Part shown: positions 12,215-22,440 of the stretch, piece after piece
Layout: every line of letters begins with the position of its first letter
Numbering within the stretch: position 1 is the first letter of the stretch
Source: Loripinus fragilis
Lineage: Eukaryota; Mollusca; Bivalvia; Lucinida; Lucinidae
Direction of reading: 5' to 3'
NCBI GenBank assembly: GCA_964019695.1
Contig: OZ026518.1
Span: 73,835,912-73,899,911 of the forward strand
Length of the DNA stretch: 64,000 bases
Translations under genes and position numbers: made by a program
The notes under the pieces: generated by a model
Database searches by the model: none
The model's input: only the letters and a program-made list of their open reading frames with translations
Told to the model about the DNA's origin: nothing

Positions 12215-13415
12215 TCATATGTCAACTAATTTGTATCTGAAGCCGACTTCATCAATCCAAAATACAGCTGACATGGCGATACCATGTTCATTTCGGCACC
12301 AAACGTTTGCCAGTAACCTCAACTGAGATGTCTTAAATGATTCTGACTTTGATGCTTGGGTAAAATATTTTGGTATACCTTTTTCAGGTCCAGATACATT
12401 TACCTCTCCCTTTACCAAACCATGATCTCTGGTAAAATCATTAATTGATGGATATTTAAAAGTGCCTCGTGCAAAATATTCATGATTTGCACGTCTGACA
12501 AAATGAGACAGGTTCGCATTTGCTTGCTCCACCAAAGTTGAAGGCTACATGAGACTGTACCAGGAACATTCCATCGACAATGTAAACATCTACATTTTTG
12601 GGAGCATCTGTGATTATCCTCACCTCGAGCTTACTGAAAAGAGTTGATTTGTTAGTAGATATTTTAAGTCCATCAGTTTGGGAAAAGTCAAAGGAACGGA
12701 TGTAAGTTGATAAGCAAGTACCATTCTCTCATCTAACTCTAACTATTAGCAGTTTAAGTGAGCGGCCTTATGTTCTTTATCTTTTTGTCTCGTATCTGAA
12801 GTTCCTGACGAAGTACTGCATGCAATGGTTTTACTTTTCTTCTGCGAATAGGTTTTTCAAATTTAATCTGTCACCATAAGGGAGCATCCTGTATGGGACT
12901 CTTTATACCATTGTTGTCGCTGTGTCTAAGTTGCTAAAATGCTGCCTGCAATATTCTCAGATATCATCTTACCTGTGAAATGCAATAGAGCTTTTCATCT
13001 CGAAAGTCTGTATGAAAAGGGTCCATAGTAGTCCCGATCCCAGTGATTAGCTTGTTCAGGTCTGCATTGTCAGGTTTAATTTGACTTGGTGTCATCTGCA
13101 TTCTCTTTTAATCATGACTTTCAATTAAATGTCTGACAAGCTCCCTTAGTACAAACCTTGTCACTATCCATTTCCTTCTTGCACTCACCAATTTACTGAA
13201 TGATGCCATCCCCTTTAGTCTGGATGGAACATCAGCATTGACATTATCTGCTCTAAATTCCAATCCACAGGGGTCCTAAAGAACGTGGATGGACATAGCC
13301 GCCGTCTCCAACATTGCACATGCACCTGGGTGTGCCTCATCGCTGTAAAATAGCTCTAGGTGATATCTCGTCATCCATTGAGCATTATTAGGACAACATG
13401 TAGCAAAGAATATAA
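12215..13415 (-). pseudogene. Broken gene of a multicopy invertebrate family, function unknown
   Basis: Reading the minus strand from 13415, a conceptual peptide starts NNAQWMTRYHLELFYSDEAH and continues to MTPSQIKPDNADLNKL. It ends at a good donor (CAG|gtaag) at 12973. After an acceptor near 12955 come KFEKPIRRRKVKPLH, then NVDVYIVDGMFLVQ near 12590, then PSINDFTRDHG and the block GPEKGIPKYFTQASKSESFK within 12215-12535. The order of these blocks matches a large uncharacterised family I recall from aquatic invertebrate genomes; its biochemical role is unknown to me. Several in-frame stops (for example after IHVL and after IESHD) and frame changes make this copy nonfunctional. Its position inside long TIRs suggests it is transposon-borne. 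Family recognition is from memory and needs a search. Confidence 0.55.
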
Positions 13416-13467
13416 TTGCACATCCTTTACATAGACAGAAAGTGAAAATTTTGGTACTGGTGTGTGA

Positions 13468-13800
13468 GTTAGTAATATGAAACCAACCCCAATCATATAC
13501 ACGGCCTTAAAAATCCAGCTTATTCGTATACTTGATTTTACAGAAAGTTGACCTATTTATATACTGTTCTTTGAATTTATATACCTTTTCGTATCCTCTG
13601 TAATTGGTTGTGGGGGGAACTCAGGGTAATTTTGGTACGGATGTGGAAGTCAGTATTTTAAAGCCAACCCCAATCATATTCCCGGCCTTTGAAAAAAAGC
13701 CTAATCATATACTTGATTCTACGTAAAGTTGACCTATTCATAAACTGTTCTTTGAATTTATGTACCCCTTCATAACCTCTAGTGTACAAACGACCCTCAT
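13468..13800. repeat. Tandem duplication, two ~175-bp units
   Basis: The units near 13468 and 13640 share 'accaaccccaatcatat', 'aaagttgacctatt', 'actgttctttgaattta' and a 'cttttcgtatcctct' type end. The second is diverged. Noncoding, inside the TIR element. Confidence 0.65.
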
Positions 13801-14376
13801 CATGAGAAACCTTGCTTTATGTAAATGTGAAAACAAAGGCATGACAGGTATCTGAGCGAAAAAATATGTGTATATACATGGTGTCAGAAAATTTGGGCCA
13901 TTCCAATTCCAAAAATCACGCCATTCATATACTTTCTTTTTTTTAAAAAAAAGGGGGGGTTTATCATAAACCTGGGTGTGCTAAAATAGGGGGCTATTCG
14001 GCACGCTCATCCGTACTATGTCATAAATAGGGTAACCCCCCTCAAAGGTTTTATACCATTCATTGTGCAGGGTCTGTTGAAATGAAGATAGATCTCTACA
14101 ATGGCCATGCACGTAATCCAGAAGGCTGTTGTCTTATGGTGTTTTCTGACCTAGTAAGATCTGTGTAATGCACATACCTTGTGACTTTTGGTATTTTGTA
14201 GCTCTTACAGTGTGGTGGGTTGGTCTGCAGTGTGTTATTGTGGTATTTCCTGATCATACTCACTTTCTACTTATTTTCTTCATACTCAATCATATTTTTT
14301 AATTTAGATTCGGTAAAATAGTGGGATAGGGTTTATCCGTGGGGTGGGAGGTTATTTTGCAATCCTAGAACATAGA
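13801..14376. other. Interior of the TIR element, no gene
   Basis: Contains a run of A then G near 13950 and T-rich segments. No coding signal. Confidence 0.35.
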
Positions 14377-14822
14377 ATATAAGTTATGTGGAATATTGAC
14401 CAGAACAGTCTGGTCAGTCGTGGCTGTCCATGTGGCGCTAGCTATACATATAGTTCACAGCTTAGAAACTATTTGGGCTGCGTCAATATCCTGGCAGATC
14501 TTAGTGTTATCTGAGCGTAATTTATTCACCTTGAAAGGAAAGGGAACTTGAAATATATACTATATTGTACTGTAACAGCTTGGATTATGCCTACTTTGTG
14601 TCCCTTCCTCACGGTGCCATGCAGGGTTGGCCTGCAGTCTGTGATGGTGGCATTTTTGGCCATACTCTATCATTTGTGGAACTATAATAATTGTTGATGA
14701 CAACACCATTGTATTACATAAGATTGAATTATAGATCTGCTCTAGCTTAAACAAATTATAAATCATCCGATAGCCAGAGACAAAAGTCATTAGTTTTCGT
14801 GGGCTTTATGATTCGCTATATT
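14377..14822 (-). repeat. Right terminal inverted repeat
   Basis: Reverse complement of 11309-11762; it ends 'attagttttcgtgggcttta' with inverted similarity continuing to 'gctatatt' at 14822. Confidence 0.75.
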
Positions 14823-14839
14823 TTAGTGAAAATCAAACT

Positions 14840-16735
14840 AATTCAAACTTTTATGAGTGTCCTTGTTACCTGCCTGAATGTTGAAGATCCATTCAAAAAT
14901 GAAGGTGCTAGAGTGGTCACAACATTATAAAGCTATATCTTAGATGCTCAAGGACAGCTAACTCTGTAGCTGGTGGTTGGGTGTGGCCGAAAATCAAACT
15001 ACTTCAAACTTTTATGGGTGTCCTTGTTACCTGCCTGAATGTTGAAGATAAATTCAAAACTGAAGGTGCTAGAGTGGTCACAACAGATCTCCCATTGTAA
15101 GTCTATGCAGATTTTTATAATGCTTAAGGGAAGTTAACTCCACAGTCTGAGGTTGTTCTACTTTAAATCCAAACTCATCCAAGCTTTTATGGTTGTCTTT
15201 GTTACCTGCAAGAATGAAGAGATCCAATCAAAAATGAAGGCGCTAGAGTGGTCACACCAATGCTACATTATCCATCAACTTTTAAGATGCTCAAGGGCAG
15301 CTAACTCCTCAATAGGTGATGAGATCTTGACGAAACTCAAACTCATCCGAACTTTTATAGTTGTGCTTCTTATCTGCAAGAATGAATATGATCTATTCAA
15401 ATTTGAAAGCACTAGAGTGGTCAAAACATTTCTCCCATTATAAGTATATGGGGATTTTTTTAAGACGCTCAAGGGCAGCTAACCCCAAAGTCCAAGGTCT
15501 GATCTGGCCGAATTTCGAACCCATCCAAGCTTTTATGGTTGACCTCTTTACCTGCAAGAATAAATAAGATCCAATCAAAAATGAAGGCACTTCAGTGGTC
15601 ACATCAATAGCCATCAATTTCTAAGATGCTCAAGGGCAGCTAACCCCATAATAGGTGATGGAACCTTGACGAAATTCAAACTCATTCAAGCTTTTATAGT
15701 TGTCCTTGTTATCTGCACGAATGATTATGACCAATTCAAAAGTAAAGGGATTTTTCCAGACGCTCAAGGGCAGCTAACTCCACAATCCAAGGTCTGATCT
15801 GGCCGAATTTCGAACCCATCCAAGCTTTTAAGGTTGTCCTTGTTACCTGCAAGAATGAAGAAGATCCAATTAAAATGAAGGCGTTAGAGTGGTCACAAGA
15901 CTATTTATTGATTTTTCAAACGCTCTAGGGCAGCTAACTCCGAAGTCAGTGATGGAATCTTGCCAAAATTCAAACTCATCCAAGCTTTTATAGTAGGGTT
16001 TGTTACCTGAAAAAATGAAGACCATCCATCCAAAAATGACTGCACTAGAGTGATCACAATATTTCTCCCATTATAAGTCTATAGTGATTTTTCCAGACGC
16101 TAAAGGGCAGCTTACTCCACAATCTAAGGTCTGATCTGGCCGATTTTGAACCCATCTGAGCTTTTATAGTTGTCCTTGTTACCTGCAAGAATGAAGAAGA
16201 TCCAATTAAAAATGAAGGCACAAGAGTGGTCACAAGACTATTTATTGATTTTCAGGCGCTCAAGGACAGCTAACTCAGTAATGGAATCTTGCCAAAAATC
16301 AAACTCATCCAAGCTGTTAGGGTAGGGCTTGTTACCTGCAAGAATGAAGAAGATCCACAGAAGAATGACTGCACTAGAGTGGTCACAATATTTCTCCCAT
16401 TATAAGTCTATGGGGATTTTTCCAGACGCTCAAGGGCAGCTAACTCATAAGTCCCTGGTTGGATCTTGCCGAATTTCAAACCCATACAATATGTTGTGGT
16501 TGTTCTTGTTATCTGCAAGACTAATAAGAGATCCAATCAAAAATGAAGGAGCTAGAGTGGTCACAAGGTTTTCCCAATTATAACCCTATGGGAGCTATCT
16601 GTTGCCATAGAAACCAGAGTTCTAATCCGATCTGGCCCAAAACTTTATGCAGCCAATCCCCCACCCTAATGATGCTCCGGATGAAAATTGATTATGATCG
16701 GCCAGCTGGTCTCAGAGATATTCATGTTTGAAAGT
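14840..16735. repeat. Tandem array of ~140-180-bp units
   Basis: About ten units recur, with 'gctcaagggcagctaactcc' starts near 14949, 15122, 15288, 15467, 15626, 15761, 15916, 16098, 16258 and 16428. They are followed by 'aaactcatccaagcttttat', 'gttgtccttgttacctgca' and 'aatgaaggcgctagagtggt'. Unit length varies because a 'ctcccattataagtctatgg' segment is present only in some. Several units carry open frames that reappear from unit to unit; these are repeat artefacts, not genes. Confidence 0.8.
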
Positions 16736-16810
16736 GTGGACGGACGAACGCCGGCTTGAGGCCCATACTATAAGTTCACCCTGAGCCTTCGGCTCTGATA
16801 AGCTGATAAT
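16736..16810. repeat. Tail motif ending the tandem array
   Basis: The segment 'gtggacggacgaacgccgg', then 'ttcaccctgagccttcggct', closes the array. I recall similar CGGACG-rich ends on dispersed repeats in other marine invertebrates, so the array may be the body of one repeat family. That link is from memory. Confidence 0.4.
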
Positions 16811-16842
16811 TACACGCAAATGATTTCCTTTATGCCCAGGTC

Positions 16843-17005
16843 ACACATTCAGGGAAGGGAGGAAAATGACCGTAGCAATTATTTCATGATCAATCGCCAC
16901 GAAAGTATGGTACCGGTCCGAGATCGAACTCGCGACCTCTGGATCTACAGTCAGACTCGCATCTGTTGCCAGACACGTTACTGATTGCTATACGTGGCCT
17001 GATAT
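16843..17005 (-). mobile_element. tRNA-derived SINE, partial, inverted
   Basis: Its reverse complement matches the head half of the SINE at 9056-9391: the tRNA-like region with 'cagatgcgagtctgactgta', a B-box-like GAGTTCGATCTCG, and the 'tttcatgatca' body. The 3' half and CAAA tail are missing, so it is truncated. Confidence 0.75.
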
Positions 17006-17393
17006 GGGCTAGCTTATGAAATCTTGGTACTGATCGCATATATGCGTAAGGTCATCGTTTAAACACGCATGAGCAGCTATCTAGTCGGTCTAGATGTATT
17101 TCTCTACTACCATACTGTGTGTATACGAGCAGCAAAGGCTCTGGCGAGACTGTGCGAATACACAGGCTCGTCAGAGCCTTCGCTGTTCGACAATGCGATA
17201 TGTACATGTACCAACATAGCATGTGCTGTCCCATATTTGCTTGATATTTTCTCTTGACTTCATCTTTTCGGCCACCTTATGTCGTCTCTGGAGCGCTTAA
17301 TATTGATTCTGTACCGAGAAAACTATAAAATTAAAAAGAGTGCTTCTTTAACCATATTATGCAAAGGAATAGAACCTATTCACTTGTTCCATA
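17006..17393. other. No gene recognised
   Basis: Short, mutually overlapping open frames on both strands without motifs. Nothing supportable. Confidence 0.35.
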
Positions 17394-17397
17394 TATA

Positions 17398-18214
17398 CTA
17401 GGGGCTTTAAAAACGCACCACCTGCTTAAATGCTAATTTATATCGAAAATTGAATATTTTCATTACGTGAAAAATAAAATTGACAAGTTCCGTCATTTAG
17501 CTTGCATTCAATATGAAAATCGAAACGCTGTGGCTTATGATTGCCGTGACGTCGCGATAATTCTGAGACAACTCCAATTCAAAAAGTCAGAGAGTACCCA
17601 TACCTTCCATAATGAACGAAAAAAGTTTTCGAACCGATATTTGGTCTTGAAAGCAAAAGGAAAGACGAAATCAAATCATGAAGTTTTAGGCCTCTGGCAA
17701 CGTTCATTACGTCTACATGACGTCATTGATTTTTGACGTAATTGACCGTTTATATCCTAAGGATCAGGAATAATCAAATTGTTTTTGTTGCCAACAGATA
17801 CTCCTCAATCAGTTGCATAAAAGACAAAAGTATCGCGACATGCGCGGACGTCATCCGTCTGTTACTGGTGTTTGAAAATTTAAGACTGACGTAAGCTAAG
17901 AAACGCTGCGCGTTGGGAGTTTAATAAAACGATTAATTCTGAAAACTTTTGTGTTTTTCCATTTGTTAAGACATCTGGCTATCACATAAAAGTATTTGTT
18001 TTTAAATTGAATCAAATTCACATTTGTCAGACGACAATTGTTGAAAAACACTTACGTCGATATTACGTCAGAATGATCAGCATGAGCAAATCGAAATCAT
18101 GGCAAGTCATGGTCCATTTTACAAGAGGATAAAAAATGAGAAAGAAAACATCCTCAAATCAATCATGTGGAAGAGACAGAGAATGTAAAATGGTGCGTTT
18201 TTAAAGACCCTCAG
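17398..18214 (+). mobile_element. 817-bp TIR element flanked by TATA
   Basis: The left terminus CTAGGGGCTTTAAAAACGCA is matched by the reverse complement of the right terminus (CTGAGGGTCTTTAAAAACGC), giving TIRs of about 23 bp. TATA lies immediately outside both ends (17394-17397 and 18215-18218), so the TSD is TATA or TA. An open frame at 17467-17736 (89 aa, basic, starting MKNKIDKFRHLACIQYEN) resembles no transposase I know. The element is therefore probably non-autonomous. A partial copy lies at 1651-1824. Confidence 0.8.
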
Positions 18215-18313
18215 TATACTCAGAATGGCATATTCAACATAATAAATAGGCAGTTCCCATTCCAGTTCCTCAAGCCCCAGCCAGCATACAGTATCGGGTC
18301 ACTGTCAGTCCAC

Positions 18314-18345
18314 CAGCGAAACGCCATTTGAATGGCGTTTCGCTG
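18314..18345. repeat. Perfect 15-bp-stem palindrome
   Basis: CAGCGAAACGCCATT is followed by TG and then its exact reverse complement. It is short, GC-richer than its surroundings and cruciform-capable. It could be a transcription terminator-like hairpin or a recombination scar; nothing nearby decides this. Confidence 0.7.
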
Positions 18346-18578
18346 ACGGATCGACTGTGGCCCGCTTTTATAAGCTTGCTGATATGGTGCCCTACCTTTA
18401 AGATTGTCATATTGCGTGAATCTAGAAAGACGCGCGGTACCAGACTAGGTTATAACATTGTACGTAGCGTTAATAACGTCACATGACGCGACGCGCGGAG
18501 AGCAGTTGCTTGTTACGAGTAACGTCATTACCCAAGTTATTTTCAAGACAGAAGCAGCGTTTTTATACAGAGAAGAAT

Positions 18579-19012
18579 ATGGATTGTTTCCGACGGGAAC
18601 AACCTCCGACGAGGGCGATTCCTTACATAGGAGTGCTTGACAGACTAGATGACCATCTCCAGCAGATTAAAGAGCTTAAGAACAGAATATGTCGAGCCAT
18701 CTCCAGGGCGCTCGGTGCCAAGAACATCAGGAGCATGGCTCGTAGAGTAAACAGCTGGTTCAGGAATCATATACATGGTCGGCGCCGGGGGGGGGGGGGG
18801 GCAGCGGCAACCAGATGCTGAGACGGTAGCACCAGTTCCACAAAGGGCTCCTGATGTATCTCCGGAACCAGTGGCTGATTCCTAGCAGATCTGGGACCAG
18901 AAATGCCGCCCTATATCAATATTGACAAACTGACAGATGCCGTGCTAGCAGGCACTGGTATGTTTGCTCGGTTCAATGAGCATGGCAAGCACATAGGGCT
19001 CAACTGTTCTTT
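18579..19012 (+). pseudogene. Unrecognised gene, copy 1, 5' exon (decayed)
   Basis: The likely start is the ATG at 18579 (MDCFRREQPPTRAIPYIG). A helical, charged region follows (DRLDDHLQQIKELKNRICRA), then a basic segment (NSWFRNHIHGRRR). A run of 15 G at 18787-18801 throws the frame off. Beyond it another frame resumes as a Pro/Ala/Val-rich linker (ETVAPVPQRAPDVSPEPVAD) and then INIDKLTDAVLAGTGMFARF. The same protein order is found in the diverged paralog at 25918-26330, which shows this is real coding ancestry rather than a chance ORF. I do not recognise the family. The frame break may be genuine or a homopolymer sequencing error. Confidence 0.6.
18787..18801 (+). repeat. 15-nt poly-G tract in coding sequence
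   Basis: A pure run of 15 G interrupts the conserved coding region of the unrecognised gene. The paralog has only GGGG at this place (near 26118). The run breaks the frame and is a likely site of slippage or consensus error. Confidence 0.85.
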
Positions 19013-19385
19013 CCTATAATAATTATCTGAACAAGGATAGACCCCGCCTTAACTCCGAATTTTAAAATACTCGACAGATCGACAGGGCTAGCTATGCCAA
19101 AAGCTGGAGAAAATTGTAATGAATTTTTAGGTCACCCCCTATGATAAAAATCATCTCTTTACTTGTGGGGTTCCCAAGTTATTAATTAACCATTCGTTTG
19201 GAAGATGGGAAATCCGACTTTTTTACAACAGAAATCTAAAAAGTTAGGGCAGTTCTTTCAAATCGAAAAACTTTCGGATAAATTCTATGCGTGAATATTT
19301 AGTAATGACTGGATATTTAATTCCTAATTTGCATTGTCGGCAATGGGGAAATATTTAGTGGAAAGCCTCCAGTAGGCCTTCTGTT
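19013..19385. other. Likely intron, no feature
   Basis: Lies between the 5' exon and a block of dispersed repeats. No coding signal or RNA structure was recognised. Confidence 0.35.
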
Positions 19386-20060
19386 CTATTATTATGTCTC
19401 CCCCTGGAAGGGTCGGATGACATATTGTTTTCCCCTTGCGTCTGTACGAGGACGTGGGGCTGGTCGTCTGTCCGTCACAAAATCGTGTCCGCATTATAAC
19501 TTGAAAACCGTTAGAGATATTTCAGCGAAACTTCATATATTGGTAAAGCACATTCAGACGACGTGTCGTGCACAAGAACCATAACTCTTACATGTTTATT
19601 TTTGAAATGATTCCCCTTGCAACATAGTTAAATGCAATTATTTGTCCGCTCTGTAAGTTGAACACGGTTGAAACTTAATACACTTCTAAACCATAATGAG
19701 ACAATGTGTAATGCACAAGAACCATAACTCTGCTTTGGATATTTTTGGAGTTATTTCCATTTGATCATTTGCAATGCTATTTCGTGTCCACTCTCTAACT
19801 TGATAACCGTTAGAGGTATTTTAACGAAGTTCATACATTTCTAAAGCACATTCAGACGACGTGTCATGCACACCATAACTCTTGCATGTTAAGTTCCCCC
19901 TTGCGTCTGTCAGTGGGTCCGTTCGTCACAAAATCGTGTCCGCTCTATAACTTGATAACTGTTAAAAATATTTCAACATAACTTCATACATTTGTTAAGC
20001 ACACTCAGACGACGTGTCATGCACAAGTACCATAACTCTTGCATGTATATGTTTCAAGTT
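19386..20060. repeat. Degenerate ~150-bp repeat block, about four units
   Basis: Recurring words are 'gtctgt..gtccgt', 'cacaaaatcgtgtccgctct', 'taacttgataaccgttagag', 'atttcaacgaa', 'aagcacattcagacgacgtg' and 'atgcacaagaaccataactc'. Units lie near 19470, 19640, 19780 and 19920. They sit within the presumed intron of the unrecognised gene. Confidence 0.65.
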
Positions 20061-20221
20061 ATTCTCCTTGTAACATAACTAAATACAATTTTGTTTTTCG
20101 TTCCTAAAAGGGGTAGACATCTGTTTTTTCGTAGAAAAGCCATTCTAGTTATAATTATTATTTCTATATTATCATTATTATTGTTACAATTATTGTCCTA
20201 TTACATTCTTGTTCCCCTTTC

Positions 20222-20469
20222 CTATCCTGAAATCAGATGACGACGAACGTTCGTGCGACCGTCCACCAAAAAAGACAAAGAAAGTCAGTTTGAAGATAAA
20301 GGATGAAATGGACCAGCTGAACGACACCTTGACAGAGGCCCTAAAGCTGAACATGCGCATAAAGCATAACGATAGACCGCTGAGAAAACGCCAGCTGCAC
20401 AGACCTCAGTCAATCCTGATTCGATCTACATCTCCAGGAGCAGAAAGTTTATCCCCACGCACTAGAAAG
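20222..20469 (+). pseudogene. Unrecognised gene, copy 1, internal exon
   Basis: It encodes ILKSDDDERSCDRPPKKTKK, then a helical acidic/basic stretch (KDEMDQLNDTLTEALKLNMR) and a terminal block LHRPQSILIRSTSPGAESLS. That terminal block is the same unit that recurs in the 75-nt exon array downstream. The paralog at 28144-28389 has a clean acceptor and 16 extra bases at the exon start. This copy has lost that acceptor in a small deletion. Its 3' end has 'actagaaag' where the paralog and the downstream units have a gtaagt donor, so normal splicing looks impaired. It reads open to a stop at 20493. Confidence 0.55.
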
Positions 20470-20576
20470 TTGTTTGTGTTCATATATTTATAATGATTCC
20501 CTCTTATTGTGTTCTGGTAGCAAACTGTGTCTCTATGCTCCTCTTAAGTGTGAATTAACATCAAAAGTGGTGGCAG

Positions 20577-21269
20577 ATCAGCTGCACAGACCTCAGTCAA
20601 TCCTGGTTCGATCTACAGCTCTAGGGGCAGACAGTTTATCCCCACTTGCTAGTAAGTTGTTTGTGTTCATATATTTATAATGATTCCCTCTTATTGTGTT
20701 CTGGTAGCAAACTGTGTCTCTATGCTCCTCTTAAGTGTGAATTAACATCAAAAGTGGTGGCAGATCAGCTGCACAGACCTCAGTCAATCCTGGTTCGATC
20801 TACAGCTCTAGGGGCAGACAGTTTATCCCCACTTGCTAGTAAGTTGCTCCTGTTAAGTGTGAATTAACATCAAAAGTGGTGGCAGATCAGCTGCACAGAC
20901 CTCAGTCAATCCTGGTTCGATCTACAGCTCTAGGGGCAGACAGTTTATCCCCACTTGCTAGTAAGTTGTTTGTGTTCATATATTTATAATGATTCCCTCT
21001 TATTGTGTTCTGGTAGCAAACTGTGTCTCTATGCTCCTCTTAAGTGTGAATTAACATCAAAAGTGGTGGCAGATCAGCTGCACAGACCTCAGTCAATCCT
21101 TGTTCGATCTACAGCTCTAGGAGCAGAAAGTTTATCCCCACGTGCTAGTAAGTTGCTCCTGTTAAGTGTGAATTAACATCAAAAGTGGTGGCAGATCAGC
21201 AGCACAGACCTCAGAAAATCCTGGTTCTATCTACAGCTCCAGGAGCTGAAAGTTTATCCCCACGTGCTA
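20577..21269 (+). CDS. Array of five phase-1 75-nt exon-like units
   Basis: Five units of exactly 75 nt lie at 20577-20651, 20764-20838, 20886-20960, 21073-21147 and 21195-21269. Each is preceded by 'gtggcag' (acceptor-like) and followed by GTAAGT (consensus donor). All have the same phase: one base completes a codon with the two bases starting the next unit. Each would add 25 residues, NQLHRPQSILVRSTALGADS then LSPLA, with small changes between units. Intervening segments alternate between 112 and 47 nt, so the array is a 309-bp higher-order repeat. Introns of 47 nt are very short, so some junctions may not be used. Whether the units are spliced in, alternative, or silent cannot be told from sequence. 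All five are open in the shared frame. Confidence 0.55.
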
Positions 21270-21312
21270 GTAAGTTGTTTGTGTTCATATATCTATAATG
21301 ATTCCCTCTACT

Positions 21313-21520
21313 TAAGCCGAAGATTTTTTTTAAAAAAATCAAACAAAATGAAGGGTTTTCCCTAAGTTGAGATTTGTTTTACCTTTTTGCTGGGCTCCCT
21401 TAATCTCCAACACTATGAGCTTGCTCCTGCTCCCAAAATCCCTGAAAATTATTACTAGTGCTCCCCAGCTCCCTGAAAATAAATAGCCATTCTCCCCAGA
21501 TCCACAAATCCCATGGGTGC
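21313..21520. repeat. Dispersed repeat, copy 1 of 2
   Basis: It begins 'aagccgaagattttttt' and runs through 'aaaaatcaaacaaaatgaag', 'gctgggctcccttaat' and 'agtgctccccagctccctga'. It is a clear direct-orientation match to 23258-23480. No coding content. Confidence 0.75.
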
Positions 21521-21663
21521 CCATTTTTATATCCGAATGTGTTTTGATGTATAAATACAAAAGACATATTTGATTTTTGTACGCTGTGTTAAAATTTTAA
21601 ATAACCGATGATATAATGAAGTGTGTATGGATTATTTACTACGAAGATAAGCATTTCTGTTTT

Positions 21664-22440
21664 CATTTACTTATAATATTTTCAGATATATATTTATTCG
21701 GTCACAGCATTATAGAACATTTAAGAAGGTATGTTTTGAAAGACAGATCACGAGACAGTTTGGGTTTGGACATAAGTCCAGATAAGGAAATTTTTATTTG
21801 CGTAAAATTTTCATTATTTTCTTACCCATTTATTTTAACATGTGTTTTGGGTACAGTTTTGAGACTGTTCTTTTGAGAACTCACAACATATGTTTTGGAT
21901 GAGAAATAAAGAAAATAATTTTCCAATACGCACTCTTATCTGGAGGCCTGTTTGGACCCAATGGATTTCAACGTGCATGGTCATGGGGGTTGAGCTTATT
22001 ACAAGAAGAGCGATTGTGTGGCGTGGAGGGTCGGGTTTGGGGTGCCTATATGGTAGGGGTTTTTTTTTTCTAGAAATTGGAACAAATGATCAGGCGAATC
22101 CAGATCGCGGCCCTGTACTGCTTGCTCAGGACATTTGTTCATATGCAGAGTACCTGCGAGTTGGGTTTGACGCCCAGAACGTTTAGGGAGCGCAGTGGCT
22201 CAGTGGTAGAGTGCTTGACTCGAGACCGAAGGGCCGCGGGTTCGAGCTTCACCGGCGTCACTGCGTTGAGGTCCTTAAGCAAGACACATTTATCCTAGCT
22301 TAGTACTGGTTCAACCCAGGAAGACTCGTCCCTATATAACTGAAATATTGTTTATGGGACGTAAAGAATCAAATAAAACAAACGCCCAGAACGTATCATT
22401 AGCCAACCTAAAATCAACAGCTAGAACAGTCGGACTCCGA
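21664..22440 (+). pseudogene. SGNH/GDSL hydrolase-like exon remnants
   Basis: An acceptor-like 'ttttcag' precedes IYLFGHSIIEHLRR, where GHS resembles the GxS block I nucleophile region of SGNH hydrolases, and a gtatgt donor-like site follows. A middle segment near 21980-22050 reads AIVWRGGSGLGCLYG. After a long T run and 'ctag' comes EIGTNDQANPDRGPVLLAQD, which contains the GxND motif of block III, then ICSYAEYLRVGFDAQNV. The order GHS, GxSG, GTND is as expected for this fold. A SINE (22183-22381) interrupts the last segment, which continues beyond it. The assignment is from motifs only and this copy is broken. Such domains are common in element-associated invertebrate genes (recalled, not checked). 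Confidence 0.5.
22183..22381 (+). mobile_element. tRNA-derived SINE with 13-bp TSD
   Basis: The head has an A box (TGGCTCAGTGGTAGAGTG) and a B box (GGGTTCGAGCTTC) typical of tRNA-derived pol III promoters. The 3' part has a stem (CGTCCC..GGGACG) and a tail GTAAAGAATCAAATAAAACA. The flanking direct repeat ACGCCCAGAACGT is perfect (22170-22182 and 22382-22394), which fixes both ends. It differs in body from the 9056 SINE but shares the 3' stem and tail type. It lies inside the SGNH-like coding remnant. Confidence 0.9.

Larger units (their letters stand above)
11300..14830. mobile_element. 3.5-kb element with ~450-bp terminal inverted repeats
   Basis: 11309-11762 and 14377-14822 are long inverted copies of each other. 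Both termini carry AGCCCACGAAAACTAATGAC, preceded by 'aatatagc', and the inner ends carry 'ttatattctataac'/'atagaatataagtta'. The interior contains a decayed minus-strand coding region (12215-13415) and a ~175-bp tandem duplication (13468-13800). Long TIRs around a coding core suggest a DNA transposon or foldback element that captured or encodes this gene. A TSD could not be fixed because the inverted similarity runs out gradually. Confidence 0.65.

Noticed and set aside
14840..16735. CRISPR-like regular repeat array
   Set aside because: Units are long, degenerate and contiguous without unique spacers, and the genome is clearly eukaryotic.
17467..17736. Transposase of the 817-bp element
   Set aside because: 89 codons with no DDE-type catalytic pattern or DNA-binding motif that I can recognise.
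20577..21269. Simple noncoding satellite
   Set aside because: All units keep exact 75-nt length, codon phase, acceptor and GTAAGT donor, and a paralogous locus has the same module, so an exon array explains it better.
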